Shown here piece by piece: positions 25,521 to 33,150 of a stretch of 64,000 nt of DNA; within the stretch, counting starts at the first letter, position 1; every line of letters starts with the position of its first letter. Both the position numbers and the translations under genes were made by a program. The stretch comes from Archangium gephyra. Lineage in GTDB: Bacteria; Myxococcota; Myxococcia; Myxococcales; Myxococcaceae. The stretch is from contig NZ_CP011509.1 of NCBI RefSeq assembly GCF_001027285.1, forward strand, positions 9,448,501-9,512,500, given 5' to 3'. The notes under the pieces were generated by a model that ran no database searches, was not told the origin of the DNA, and was given only the letters and a program-made list of their open reading frames with translations.

Positions 25521-26554
25521 AGGAGATGGCGCTCCTCGCCCTCCTCCTGGCCACGGCGGCGGGCGCCGAATCCCCCTCGCCCTGGGACTTCGGGAGCTTC
25601 CTGGAGCCCGTCCGCGTCCCGGGCGCCTCGGCGGAGACGTGCGAGTCATGCCACCCGGAGGTGTACGAGGCGTGGACGCGCTCACGCCACCGGCGGAGCC
25701 TCGACAACGCCGTGTTCCTCGATGGTTTCGCGGCGGAGCCGCACCCCCGCTGTGTGTACTGCCATGCCCCGCTCGAGGAGCAGGCGAAGGCGGTCCTGCG
25801 GCGGCGTCCGGCCCTGCTCCGGGAGCGCACCCTCGCCTCGGTTCCCCGGGAGTCGCTGGCCCATGAGGGCATCACCTGTGTGACATGCCACGTCCGCGAG
25901 GGCGTGGTGCTGACGGCGAACCCCCACCCCCCGGAGGCCGATCACCCCCTGCGCTCCGAGCCGAAGCTGGCCGAGCCCTCCTTCTGCGCGAGCTGTCACG
26001 AGTTCCTCGGCCACGAGGTGGTGGACGGGCGGTCCGTGCTCACCGGCGAGAAGATGCAGACGACCTGGAGCGAGTGGCGCGCCTGGCGGGAGCGCGGCGG
26101 CCAGGGCACGTGCCAGAGCTGCCACATGCCCGGCAAGTCGCACGCGTTCCGGGGAGCGTATGACCGGGACTTCCTTCGCGGCGCATTGTCTCTCCGGGTC
26201 GAGCGGACGCGGGGGCAGCTCGTCGCGGTGCTCGAATCCCGAGATGTGGGCCACGCCTTTCCCACCGGAGACGTGTTCCGCCACCTGACGCTGTGGGCCG
26301 ATGACAAACCCGTGGCGCGCCTCGGACAGACCTTCGAGCTCACCGCCACGGAAGCGGGCGGCCTGCACGTGCGCCGGACCGGGAACACGGCGCTCCAGCC
26401 CCTCGAGCCCACGCGCGTGGTGCTTCCCTCGGGCACCCGGCGCGTTCGCGTCACGTATCACTACGCCGAGGACCGGCACGAGCGGCGGGGCACGGTACCT
26501 CGGGACCAGCTCGTCCTCGAGCTGGCCGCCCAGGACGTTCCCGCCCGCCGGTGA
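25517..26554 (+). CDS. Periplasmic multihaem cytochrome c (five CxxCH)
   Basis: 345 residues with a signal peptide (MALLALLLATAAGAES). Five haem-attachment motifs are visible: CESCH, CVYCH, CVTCH, CASCH and CQSCH, all in the first two-thirds. Spare His residues (for example in SRHRRS and SHAFRG) could be distal ligands. The last 120 residues form a beta-rich domain (LRVERTRGQLVAVLESRDVGH, VRVTYHYAEDRHE). Such proteins transfer electrons in the periplasm or reduce small N or S oxyanions. The start overlaps the previous stop by four bases (ATGA). Confidence 0.9.
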   Translation: MKEMALLALLLATAAGAESPSPWDFGSFLEPVRVPGASAETCESCHPEVYEAWTRSRHRRSLDNAVFLDGFAAEPHPRCVYCHAPLEEQAKAVLRRRPALLRERTLASVPRESLAHEGITCVTCHVREGVVLTANPHPPEADHPLRSEPKLAEPSFCASCHEFLGHEVVDGRSVLTGEKMQTTWSEWRAWRERGGQGTCQSCHMPGKSHAFRGAYDRDFLRGALSLRVERTRGQLVAVLESRDVGHAFPTGDVFRHLTLWADDKPVARLGQTFELTATEAGGLHVRRTGNTALQPLEPTRVVLPSGTRRVRVTYHYAEDRHERRGTVPRDQLVLELAAQDVPARR

Positions 26555-26560
26555 CGGGCC

Positions 26561-26866
26561 CTACTTCGGAGCCGGACGGGCGGAGGCCGCGGCCATGGGC
26601 AGCACCTCATAGCGCCCGAGGGCCCTGGCGGGATCCCGCTCGAGCAGGGCGTTGAGCGCGTCCATCGACTCCGCCTCGAACACCGCGATGCCAAAGACGC
26701 CCTTGGGGTCGAGCACCGGCCCCGCCACCACCAGCGCGCCGGCCGTGAGCTGGCCCTGGAGGAACTCGCCATGCGCCCGCATCGTGGCCTGCTCCTCGGG
26801 CGTCATGGACATGGGGAAGTCGGGACGATTCGGCACGAGACGGGCGAAGAAGAAGCTGGAGGGCAT
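26561..26866 (-). CDS. YCII-related protein
   Basis: 101 residues from the ATG at 26866. FFFARLVPNRPDFP, TMRAHGEFLQGQLTAGALVV, AGPVLDPKGVFGI and LLERDPARALGRYEVLP match the ferredoxin-like YCII fold; the His in AHGEF and the Asp in ERDP are the conserved pair. Members include small dehalogenase-like or unknown enzymes. It converges on the cytochrome gene with 6 bp between stops and is divergent from the membrane-kinase gene. Confidence 0.85.
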   Translation of the reverse strand: MPSSFFFARLVPNRPDFPMSMTPEEQATMRAHGEFLQGQLTAGALVVAGPVLDPKGVFGIAVFEAESMDALNALLERDPARALGRYEVLPMAAASARPAPK

Positions 26867-26919
26867 GCGACGGTTCCTGGTTTGGATGGCGCGGGCTCCA
26901 TCAACTACGATCCCGGCCC

Positions 26920-28695
26920 GTGACGCCATATACCATGCTGCACCTCGCGCTCGCGGGCGCGTTCCTCGTCCTCGCGCTGGTGCATTCCGTGACCTGGGCC
27001 GCCGTGCGCACCCAGCGGGTCCAGCTCTGGCTCGCCTCGAGCTTCCTCGGCTTCGCGGTGCTCACCTTCACCATCGGGCTCACCAGCCGCGAAGCCAGCG
27101 CGATGATCGCCGATACGCGGCCGTGGCTCATCCTCGGCGTCCTCCCCTCGATTCCCCTCCCCTACACCCTCCTTCGCGTCGTGTGGTCGCTGCTGGATCT
27201 GCCGCTCACCCTCTGGCGGCGGGTGATGTTGGGCGTGGCCCTCGCGTTCGGTACGGTGCGCGTCGTCGACGTCTCCTGGTCCGTCCTCTCGCTGCCCGCG
27301 GCCGGGTTGACCTCGGAGCAGCTCACACACGCGACCGCGGGCCTGAGCCTCCCGCTCTTCTGGCTCCTGGCGACGTGCGTGGCCGGGACCTGGGCCGTGG
27401 AAGCGGCACGGCTCCTGAAGCGCCGGGGTGCCATGGCGGTCGCCGTGCTCGCCGCCGCCCTGGTCGCGCTCGTGCTGCTCAGCCGCGAGCTCGCCATCGA
27501 CGCGGGCTGGCTCCCGGGCCCTTCGCTCTTCGCGCTCGTGGGACTCCCCTTCCTGCTCTTCGCTTCCACCGCGCTCGCCATCCTCACCGCCCGCTCGCTC
27601 CGAGGCGCGGACCTGGGGACTGGCATCCACCGCTACCGCCGGCTCACCCGGCTCGGACGCGGCGGCATGGGCGAGGTGTGGCTCGCGGTGAGGACCGGCC
27701 GCGCGGGTTTCCACCGGCTCGTCGTCCTCAAGCGCATGCTGGATGAGAAGCACGAGGAGCCCGAGGTCATGCTCCACCGTTTCATCGGCGAAGCGCGGAC
27801 CGCCGCGCGTCTCCATCACCCGAACATCGTGTCCGTCTACGATCTCGGCCAGATCGATGGCGGGTGGTTCATCGTCATGGAGTACCTGAGCGGCGTGAAC
27901 GTGCTCGAGCTCGTCCGGCGCGTCCAGAAGGGGGGCACGCTGCCGCTCGAGGTGATCGTGGAGCTCTGCCAGCAGGCCCTGCGGGGGCTCGACTACGCGC
28001 ACGAGCACGGCGTCATCCATCGCGACATCAGCGCGGACAACCTCGTCGTGTCCTTCGATGGCGTGGTGAAGGTCGTCGATTTCGGCATCGCGCATGGCTC
28101 GGGTGAAGCCCAGGAGCGGGTCACCCCGAGCGCCGCCTCGCTGCCCACGACACGGCTCACGCAGGTGGGCGGCATCATCGGGAAGGTCCCGTACATGCCG
28201 CCCGAGCGGCTGGAGGGCGCCGAGGCGACGATCTCGGGAGATCTCTTCGCGCTCGGCTGCGTGCTTCATGAGCTGCTGTTCGGCAGGCTCCCCGACCTCT
28301 CCACGGGCCGCCTCCAGCTTCCGCAAGGGGAGCGGCCCGACGCCCCCGCCGCGTATGCGCTGCTCCGGAACGTCCTCGCCACCGCGCTTCACCCGGCGCA
28401 GGCGCGGCGTTACGCCGACGCGAGGGCCTTCCAGCGCGGGCTCGAGCCGGTGCGGCAGGCGCTCCCGGCGGCCGAGCTCACGGGCTGGCTGCGGGAGAAC
28501 TTCGCGGAGCGGTGGACGCGCGAGCGCCAGCTCTCCGAGCTGGGCGATCCCACGCCCGCCGAGGTCGAAGCACTGCTCACGCGCGAGCTCGCCGCGGCCC
28601 CCGGCGTGGATTCGGGGACCACGCGGATCATCGGTGCGAAAGCCGCACCCCCCATCGAAGAACAGACGACGCGACTCATCCAGCGTCCCCGCTGA
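26920..28695 (+). CDS. Membrane-sensor Ser/Thr kinase, about seven helices then C-terminal kinase
   Basis: 591 residues from a GTG at 26920 (an ATG five codons later is possible). Residues 1-225 contain about seven hydrophobic helices. Residues about 238-505 are a Hanks kinase (GRGGMGEVW, VVLKRM, D387 in DFG). The catalytic loop reads HRDISADN (367-374), so the usual Lys after HRDx is Ser, a variant common in myxobacterial kinases. The activation segment is VGGIIGKVPYMPPERL. The C-terminal tail ends in two Thr-Thr-Arg motifs that could be autophosphorylation sites. Unlike typical bacterial receptor kinases, the sensor precedes the kinase. Confidence 0.9.
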   Translation: MTPYTMLHLALAGAFLVLALVHSVTWAAVRTQRVQLWLASSFLGFAVLTFTIGLTSREASAMIADTRPWLILGVLPSIPLPYTLLRVVWSLLDLPLTLWRRVMLGVALAFGTVRVVDVSWSVLSLPAAGLTSEQLTHATAGLSLPLFWLLATCVAGTWAVEAARLLKRRGAMAVAVLAAALVALVLLSRELAIDAGWLPGPSLFALVGLPFLLFASTALAILTARSLRGADLGTGIHRYRRLTRLGRGGMGEVWLAVRTGRAGFHRLVVLKRMLDEKHEEPEVMLHRFIGEARTAARLHHPNIVSVYDLGQIDGGWFIVMEYLSGVNVLELVRRVQKGGTLPLEVIVELCQQALRGLDYAHEHGVIHRDISADNLVVSFDGVVKVVDFGIAHGSGEAQERVTPSAASLPTTRLTQVGGIIGKVPYMPPERLEGAEATISGDLFALGCVLHELLFGRLPDLSTGRLQLPQGERPDAPAAYALLRNVLATALHPAQARRYADARAFQRGLEPVRQALPAAELTGWLRENFAERWTRERQLSELGDPTPAEVEALLTRELAAAPGVDSGTTRIIGAKAAPPIEEQTTRLIQRPR

Positions 28696-28712
28696 ATCCC
28701 AGGGAGTGTGAC

Positions 28713-29138
28713 GTGGCCACGAAAGCCGCCAGCAAGAAACCCGCGAAGCGCAGTGCGTCCGAGCCCGAGAGCGTCGAGGCCTTCCTCGCGTCGCTCGAGC
28801 ACCCGTACAAGCAGGAGATCCTCGCCCTCCGGCAGCTCATCCTCGGTGCCGATCCGAAGATCGCCGAGGGCATCAAGTGGAACGCGCCGAGCTTCCACAC
28901 CTCGGAGTACTTCGCGACCTTCCAGCTTCGAGCGAAGGACGGGGTGCAGATCATCCTGCACCTGGGTGCGAAGACGCGGGACACCGCGGTCACGGGCATC
29001 CAGGTCGCCGACCCGGAGTCGTTGCTCGAGTGGCTCGCCAAGGACCGGGCGTCGGTGAAGTTCCGCGATGCGAAGGACATCGGAGCCAAGCGCTCGGCCT
29101 TCACGAACGTCCTTCGCGAGTGGATCAAGCATGTGTGA
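28713..29138 (+). CDS. DUF1801-family protein
   Basis: 141 residues from a GTG with GGGAG upstream. After a basic N-terminus (KAASKKPAKRS), VEAFLASLEHPYKQEILALR, IAEGIKWNAPSFHT and YFATFQLRAKDGVQIILHLG match the DUF1801 (YdhG-like) fold, which includes intracellular iron-chaperone frataxin-like proteins. The function is unknown. It starts 18 bp after the membrane-kinase stop, so it may be co-transcribed with it. Confidence 0.88.
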   Translation: MATKAASKKPAKRSASEPESVEAFLASLEHPYKQEILALRQLILGADPKIAEGIKWNAPSFHTSEYFATFQLRAKDGVQIILHLGAKTRDTAVTGIQVADPESLLEWLAKDRASVKFRDAKDIGAKRSAFTNVLREWIKHV

Positions 29139-29166
29139 CGCGGAGGCTTGAACCGTCCAAACGACA

Positions 29167-29196
29167 CCGCCGCCCGCGAGCCCACGCGGACGGCGG
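29167..29196. terminator. Hairpin between convergent DUF1801 and CHAP genes
   Basis: 12-bp arms (29167-29178 and 29185-29196) with one mismatch and a six-base loop, followed by a smaller hairpin (GCACC/GGTGC, 29201-29214). It lies between two convergent stops and has no T-tract. It is likely a bidirectional terminator. Confidence 0.55.
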
Positions 29197-29219
29197 AGGA
29201 GCACCGAAGGGTGCGGGCC

Positions 29220-29738
29220 TTACAGCGGGCCAGAGCAGTTCGACGTGTGCGAGCCGGCGGGGCACCAGTAGTTGCGGATGTTCAACCCGTCCTTCGTGCC
29301 CGTGCGCGAGCTGCAGGTGTTACCCACCCAGTTGGCCTCCCGCAGGGTGATCCGGTTCGGGCTCGGCGCCGTGTCCACGTCCGCGACGTACGCGACGTGG
29401 CCGTACACACTCGACGTCGGGATCATCGCCACGCAACCCCTGTGGGCATGGTTGCTGTTGATGATCGCCACCTTGTCGCTCCAGTAGGTCAGGCCATACG
29501 GAAGGTTGGGCTGCAGGCACCGCGCGTGCAGCACGCAGTTGTCGCAGTAGCCACACACCGCCGACTCCGTGGTGCCGATCTCCTGCTCATCCGCGTGGTC
29601 CGCGTGGTCCGCGTGGTCCACCGAGCTCGCCTGCTCCTCGGGAGCCAGGTCCTCCGCCTCGACACCACCACAGCCCGTCACGGCGAGAGAGAGGGAGAGA
29701 AGGGACAGCGCCACGATCCTGGTCTGGAATCGAAACAT
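29220..29738 (-). CDS. CHAP-domain-like lipoprotein (candidate peptidoglycan amidase)
   Basis: 172 residues with a lipoprotein signal (SLSLAVTGC) and an acidic linker holding three tandem His-Ala-Asp repeats. The C-terminal domain has CVLHARCLQPNLP, SDKVAIINSN, GHVAYVADVD and ITLREANW. This fits the CHAP amidase order: nucleophile Cys, then His in a GHVAYV strand, then Glu-x-Asn-Trp. CHAP enzymes cleave peptidoglycan cross-links. The domain is compact and has extra cysteines (CGYCDNC, NTCSSR, WCPAGS), so stabilising disulfides are likely. It could also be a catalytically inactive binder. The upstream region carries a 19-bp dyad. Confidence 0.75.
   Translation of the reverse strand: MFRFQTRIVALSLLSLSLAVTGCGGVEAEDLAPEEQASSVDHADHADHADEQEIGTTESAVCGYCDNCVLHARCLQPNLPYGLTYWSDKVAIINSNHAHRGCVAMIPTSSVYGHVAYVADVDTAPSPNRITLREANWVGNTCSSRTGTKDGLNIRNYWCPAGSHTSNCSGPL
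29593..29619. repeat. Three perfect 9-bp tandem repeats inside the CHAP gene
   Basis: The unit GCGTGGTCC (plus strand) occurs three times in a row, encoding a DHADHADHAD run in the linker after the lipobox. Slippage here would change linker length in steps of three residues without a frameshift. Confidence 0.8.
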
Positions 29739-29771
29739 GGGGGGAGTGCCTCCGTCGGCTGCGGTGGTGAC

Positions 29772-29790
29772 AATCCAGGAATACTGGATT
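29772..29790. promoter_or_regulatory. 19-bp perfect dyad, candidate operator
   Basis: AATCCAG (29772-29778) and CTGGATT (29784-29790) are perfect 7-bp arms around GAATA. It lies 34 bp upstream of the CHAP-lipoprotein start and 92 bp upstream of the divergent Crp-like regulator gene. Its place and size suit a homodimeric regulator. Autoregulation by the neighbour is inference. Confidence 0.45.
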
Positions 29791-29881
29791 AATCAGCCAG
29801 AGCAAAGAGCCCCCCAAAACAGGTTGTGACAATTGGCGCGGTGCGAGCGCGCGAAAATCCCGCCGAAATTCGATTTCTGGG

Positions 29882-30604
29882 ATGAGGGCAGGCCCGGGCC
29901 CTCCTCCAGGTATGGACGTGTGTCGCTCGCTGCCAGCCTGGAGCCCGCTGGGCGCATGCACCCGGACGACACGGGCCCGCCTGGAGGCCGCGTCCCTTCC
30001 GCTCGAGCTTCCCGCCGGAGCGACCTTCCACACCGCTGGAGAAGGCGTCGCGGGGCTCACGCTCCTGTCCCAGGGCGTGGTGCGGATCTTCCACGCCCTC
30101 TCTCCGGACTGCCAGTTCACCGTGAAGCTGCTCCGGGCCCCGCACATCCTCGGTGTCATCGAGGTGATGCAGGCACGCCCCTGGGTGGCCTCCGCGGAGG
30201 CGCTCACGCCCCTGGAGGGGTACGTCATCCCGGCCCCCGTGTTCCGCGAGGCGCTCGCGATGGACCACGGCTTCACCACCGCGGTGCTGACGGATCTGGC
30301 GGCCAGCTTCGAGGGCACCATCCGGGTCAGCCGCGCCATGGGCTTCGATGGGTGCGAGCAGCGGCTGATCCGCGTGTTGCTGGAGTACGCGGAGCACTTT
30401 GGCCGCCCGGGGGAGGAAGGGCTCGTCATCCGCTACCCGCTCTCCCGGCAGCGGCTGGCCCTGGAGATCGGAGCGGCGCGGCGCAGTGTGGACCGGGCCC
30501 TGGCGTCGCTGGCCGCCAGCAAGCTGCTCTCGCTCTCCCCCAAGGGCTGGCAGGTGCTCCACGCGCCCGACGCGCTCCGCGCCCGGTTGCTCTCCCCGGG
30601 TTGA
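29882..30604 (+). CDS. Crp/Fnr-like transcriptional regulator
   Basis: 240 residues (an ATG at residue 11, nt 29912, is an equally good start). The N-terminal domain is a degenerate cyclic-nucleotide-binding fold (LPAGATFHTAGEGVAGLTLL, GVVRIFHALSPDCQFTVKLL). The phosphate-binding cassette lacks the Glu and Arg of true cAMP binders. The C-terminal winged helix is YPLSRQRLALEIGAARRSVDRALASL. It therefore probably responds to something other than cAMP. It is divergent from the CHAP lipoprotein gene. Confidence 0.8.
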   Translation: MRAGPGPPPGMDVCRSLPAWSPLGACTRTTRARLEAASLPLELPAGATFHTAGEGVAGLTLLSQGVVRIFHALSPDCQFTVKLLRAPHILGVIEVMQARPWVASAEALTPLEGYVIPAPVFREALAMDHGFTTAVLTDLAASFEGTIRVSRAMGFDGCEQRLIRVLLEYAEHFGRPGEEGLVIRYPLSRQRLALEIGAARRSVDRALASLAASKLLSLSPKGWQVLHAPDALRARLLSPG

Positions 30605-30682
30605 GCACGCCGCCCGCACCAGGTCTTGGGACCGCCCGGCCTTCGGGTAGAGTCCGCCCGGACCGAAGTCCCGGAGGTGCCC

Positions 30683-31324
30683 ATGCCCGCTGACTCCACT
30701 GCCCTGGCCCCGCTGCTCCACCAGAACGCGCTGCGCGTGCGTCAGAAGAAGGAGTGGGGGGAAATCCTCACCGGCTTCGAGGGGCGCAACACGTACGAGG
30801 TGGTGGGCGACAACGGGCAGACGCTCTTCTACGCGGGGGAGGTGGGCAGCGGACTGGGTCTCTGGCTGCTGCGCAGCTTCCTCAAGGCGAAGCGGCCCTT
30901 CACCATGGAATTGAAGACGCCCTCGGGCGCCACCCTGTTGCGGCTGCGGCGGCCCTGGCGGTTCTGGTTCTCCACCCTGGAGGTGGAGGATGGGGACGGC
31001 CGGCTCCTGGGCTCCATCCAGCAGCGCTTCCGCTTCTTCACCCGCGCCTATGACGTGCTCGGCCCCAATGGCGAGGAGCTGGCCCACCTGAACGGGCCCT
31101 TCTTCCGCCCGTGGACGTTCGTCATCGAGGAGGGAGGCCGCGAGGTGGGCACCATCGCCAAGCGCTGGAGCGGCTTTGGCAAGGAGCTGTTCACGGACGC
31201 GGACAACTTCGGCGTCCAGTTCGATGGCCCCCTGCGGGACGCGCGCCTGCGCCCCCTGGTGGTGGCCGCCACCTTCCTCATCGACTTCGTCCACTTCGAG
31301 AACCGGCGCGAGAGCAACGGCTGA
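30683..31324 (+). CDS. Phospholipid scramblase / LURP-one-like protein
   Basis: 213 residues from an ATG with GGAGG five bases upstream. After a short N-terminus, a repetitive beta-sheet fold is visible: WGEILTGFEGRNTYEVVGDN, GSGLGLWLLRSFLKAKRPFT, LLRLRRPWRFWFSTLEVED and RFFTRAYDVLGPNGEELAHL, ending with FLIDFVHFENR. This matches the Tubby-like C-terminal / scramblase family. Bacterial members have no proven activity; lipid binding is inferred. Confidence 0.85.
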   Translation: MPADSTALAPLLHQNALRVRQKKEWGEILTGFEGRNTYEVVGDNGQTLFYAGEVGSGLGLWLLRSFLKAKRPFTMELKTPSGATLLRLRRPWRFWFSTLEVEDGDGRLLGSIQQRFRFFTRAYDVLGPNGEELAHLNGPFFRPWTFVIEEGGREVGTIAKRWSGFGKELFTDADNFGVQFDGPLRDARLRPLVVAATFLIDFVHFENRRESNG

Positions 31325-31438
31325 GCGGGCCGCGCTGGCGCCCCTACATACCGGCTCCTCTTCCACCCGCCCAACCCATCACGTCAGGGGTTTCCGCCCA
31401 CCTCCCTGGTAACTTCCAAGGTTTTTGGAGGCCACGAG

Positions 31439-33127
31439 ATGCCCGAGGAGCGTGGTGGACAGGCATGGGAGGAAGTTCCCGGACCCCGCTTCGCTCCGGG
31501 GACGGAGGTGGCGGGTTTCACCGTTGAAGGGACGATCGCCTCCGGCAGCTTCGGCACCGTGTACCGCGCGAGGCGGAGCGGACGGCCCTACGCCATCAAG
31601 CTGGTGCCCATCCACCCGCGAGGTGACCGGGAGGCGGCCGCACTGCGGTTGATGCGGCACCCCAACGTGGTGTCCTTCCACGGGTATGGCCTCTGGCCCG
31701 AGGAGGAGCCACGCTTCCTTGTCCTGGCCCTGGAGCTCGTCGAGGGCCTCACGCTCGACGCCTGGGCGGCCCGGGAGAATCCCTCCGCGCTCGAGCTGGT
31801 GATGCGGGTGTTGCTGCCCTTCGCGCTCACCCTGGCGGACGTGCATGCCTCGGGCGTGGTGCACCGGGACATCAAGGAAGCCAACATCGTCATGCGCGAG
31901 GCGGACGGTCAACCGGTGCTGGTGGACTTCGGCGCGGCGGGCCTCAAGGAGGGAGCCCTGCGTCTGACCCTGCGGCTGCCACCGGGCACCGCGGAGTACC
32001 GCAGCCCGGAGGCGTTGCGCTTCGCCCGGCAGTGGGAGGGCGAGCCCTACCCCTTCGCACCGGGAGATGACTTGTGGGCCCTGGGCGTCGTCCTCTACGC
32101 CCTGCTGACGCGCACGCTGCCCTTCGGAGACAGGAGCGAACCCGGGTTGAACCGGGCCATCCTCGAGAAGACACCGCCGGCTCCGCATGCGCTCAACCCG
32201 CGCGTGCCCCTCGCCCTGAGCGAGTTGTGCATGGGGATGCTGGAGAAGGATCCAGAGGATCGGTATCCGGATGCGAAGGCTCTCGCGGAGGACCTGGTGG
32301 AACTGTGCACCCAGGCGGACGGGGACTGGCGTACACCGCTGTTTCCTGGGGGCAGGCGCGAAAAGAACGCCGCGGCCCCTGCTCCGGCGGTGCCCGGACA
32401 CCCGGAGCGCTGGAGGTGGCGGATCGCCGGGCCCGTTGCCGCCGCGGTGCTGGTGCTGGGGGTGTTCCTCCTGCTCGTCCAACGCTCGGGGTCGCCTCCC
32501 GCCTTGCCGCCGCAACACGCCAGTCCTCGCCAGGAATTGGCGCCCGCCCAGGTGACGGGAGAAGTTGGGCGTGGCGCGGGACCCGAGACGTCACCCCTCC
32601 CCGCGCCCGTCGCCAGCGCGACGAACAGCGAGGAGCCCAAGATGAAGAAATCCCAGACGGTCCGTACCCTGGTTGCCGCCGGTTGCGTTGCCAGCTCCGG
32701 ATGCGTGAGCGGTCCGCGGCAGCGTCCGCCTCCGGAGCCGGCGGAGTGCCCGCCCGGAGCCGCCCTCACCCACGAGCGCTTCGGCTTGCTGAAGGAAGAC
32801 TATTTCCACGGCGTGCTCTTCGCCCCCAGGGGTCAAGGCCCCTTGGTCGTGCCCGTGAAGGAAGGGGACGTGACGGTGGAAATCATCGGCCCTTGGGGAA
32901 AGATTCCGGATCGCACCACTTTTTCCGGACGTCTCTACTTCGGGACGGATCGTGTCTACGGCCGCTTCACCAAGGCCACACTGCCTGGCGGGGAAGTCGT
33001 GCCGGTGTGTCTCCAGTTGCGGCGCCAGCACTGGGAGTTTGGCGTTCCGCTGGAGCCTGAGAGCACGCGCAACAAGTTCATCATCAGATCCTCCGTGACT
33101 GTCGAGCGCGTGGACAGTTTCGACTAG
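31439..33127 (+). CDS. Transmembrane Ser/Thr kinase with lipoprotein-like C-terminal domain
   Basis: 562 residues. Kinase about 25-295: Gly-loop IASGSFGTVY, VAIK-type Lys in YAIKLV, HRDIKEAN at 142-149, D163 in DFG, and PGTAEYRSPEAL. A single membrane helix (about 327-347) is followed by a Pro/Ala-rich linker and an extracytoplasmic domain (about 430-562: GVLFAPRGQGPLVVPVKEGD, GRLYFGTDRVYGRFTKA). M402 begins an internal signal-like segment with two possible lipoboxes (VAAGC, ASSGC), preceded by GAGGAG at six bases (see nested feature). It is a member of a myxobacterial kinase group often found with DUF2381 genes; its DUF2381 partner follows directly. Confidence 0.9.
   Translation: MPEERGGQAWEEVPGPRFAPGTEVAGFTVEGTIASGSFGTVYRARRSGRPYAIKLVPIHPRGDREAAALRLMRHPNVVSFHGYGLWPEEEPRFLVLALELVEGLTLDAWAARENPSALELVMRVLLPFALTLADVHASGVVHRDIKEANIVMREADGQPVLVDFGAAGLKEGALRLTLRLPPGTAEYRSPEALRFARQWEGEPYPFAPGDDLWALGVVLYALLTRTLPFGDRSEPGLNRAILEKTPPAPHALNPRVPLALSELCMGMLEKDPEDRYPDAKALAEDLVELCTQADGDWRTPLFPGGRREKNAAAPAPAVPGHPERWRWRIAGPVAAAVLVLGVFLLLVQRSGSPPALPPQHASPRQELAPAQVTGEVGRGAGPETSPLPAPVASATNSEEPKMKKSQTVRTLVAAGCVASSGCVSGPRQRPPPEPAECPPGAALTHERFGLLKEDYFHGVLFAPRGQGPLVVPVKEGDVTVEIIGPWGKIPDRTTFSGRLYFGTDRVYGRFTKATLPGGEVVPVCLQLRRQHWEFGVPLEPESTRNKFIIRSSVTVERVDSFD
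32642..33127 (+). CDS. Nested lipoprotein reading frame inside the kinase gene (candidate internal start)
   Basis: The in-frame ATG at kinase codon 402 (nt 32642) is preceded by GAGGAG (32630-32635) with a six-base spacer. It opens with MKK, a hydrophobic stretch and a lipobox (VAAGCVASSGC). Translation from here would give a 161-residue lipoprotein consisting of the kinase's extracytoplasmic domain alone. The kinase frame also runs straight through. Either the gene arose by fusion of a kinase and a lipoprotein gene, or both products are made. Evidence is sequence only. Confidence 0.45.
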   Translation: MKKSQTVRTLVAAGCVASSGCVSGPRQRPPPEPAECPPGAALTHERFGLLKEDYFHGVLFAPRGQGPLVVPVKEGDVTVEIIGPWGKIPDRTTFSGRLYFGTDRVYGRFTKATLPGGEVVPVCLQLRRQHWEFGVPLEPESTRNKFIIRSSVTVERVDSFD

Positions 33128-33150
33128 TCCGGCCTTTGGAGGCCGTTCCC

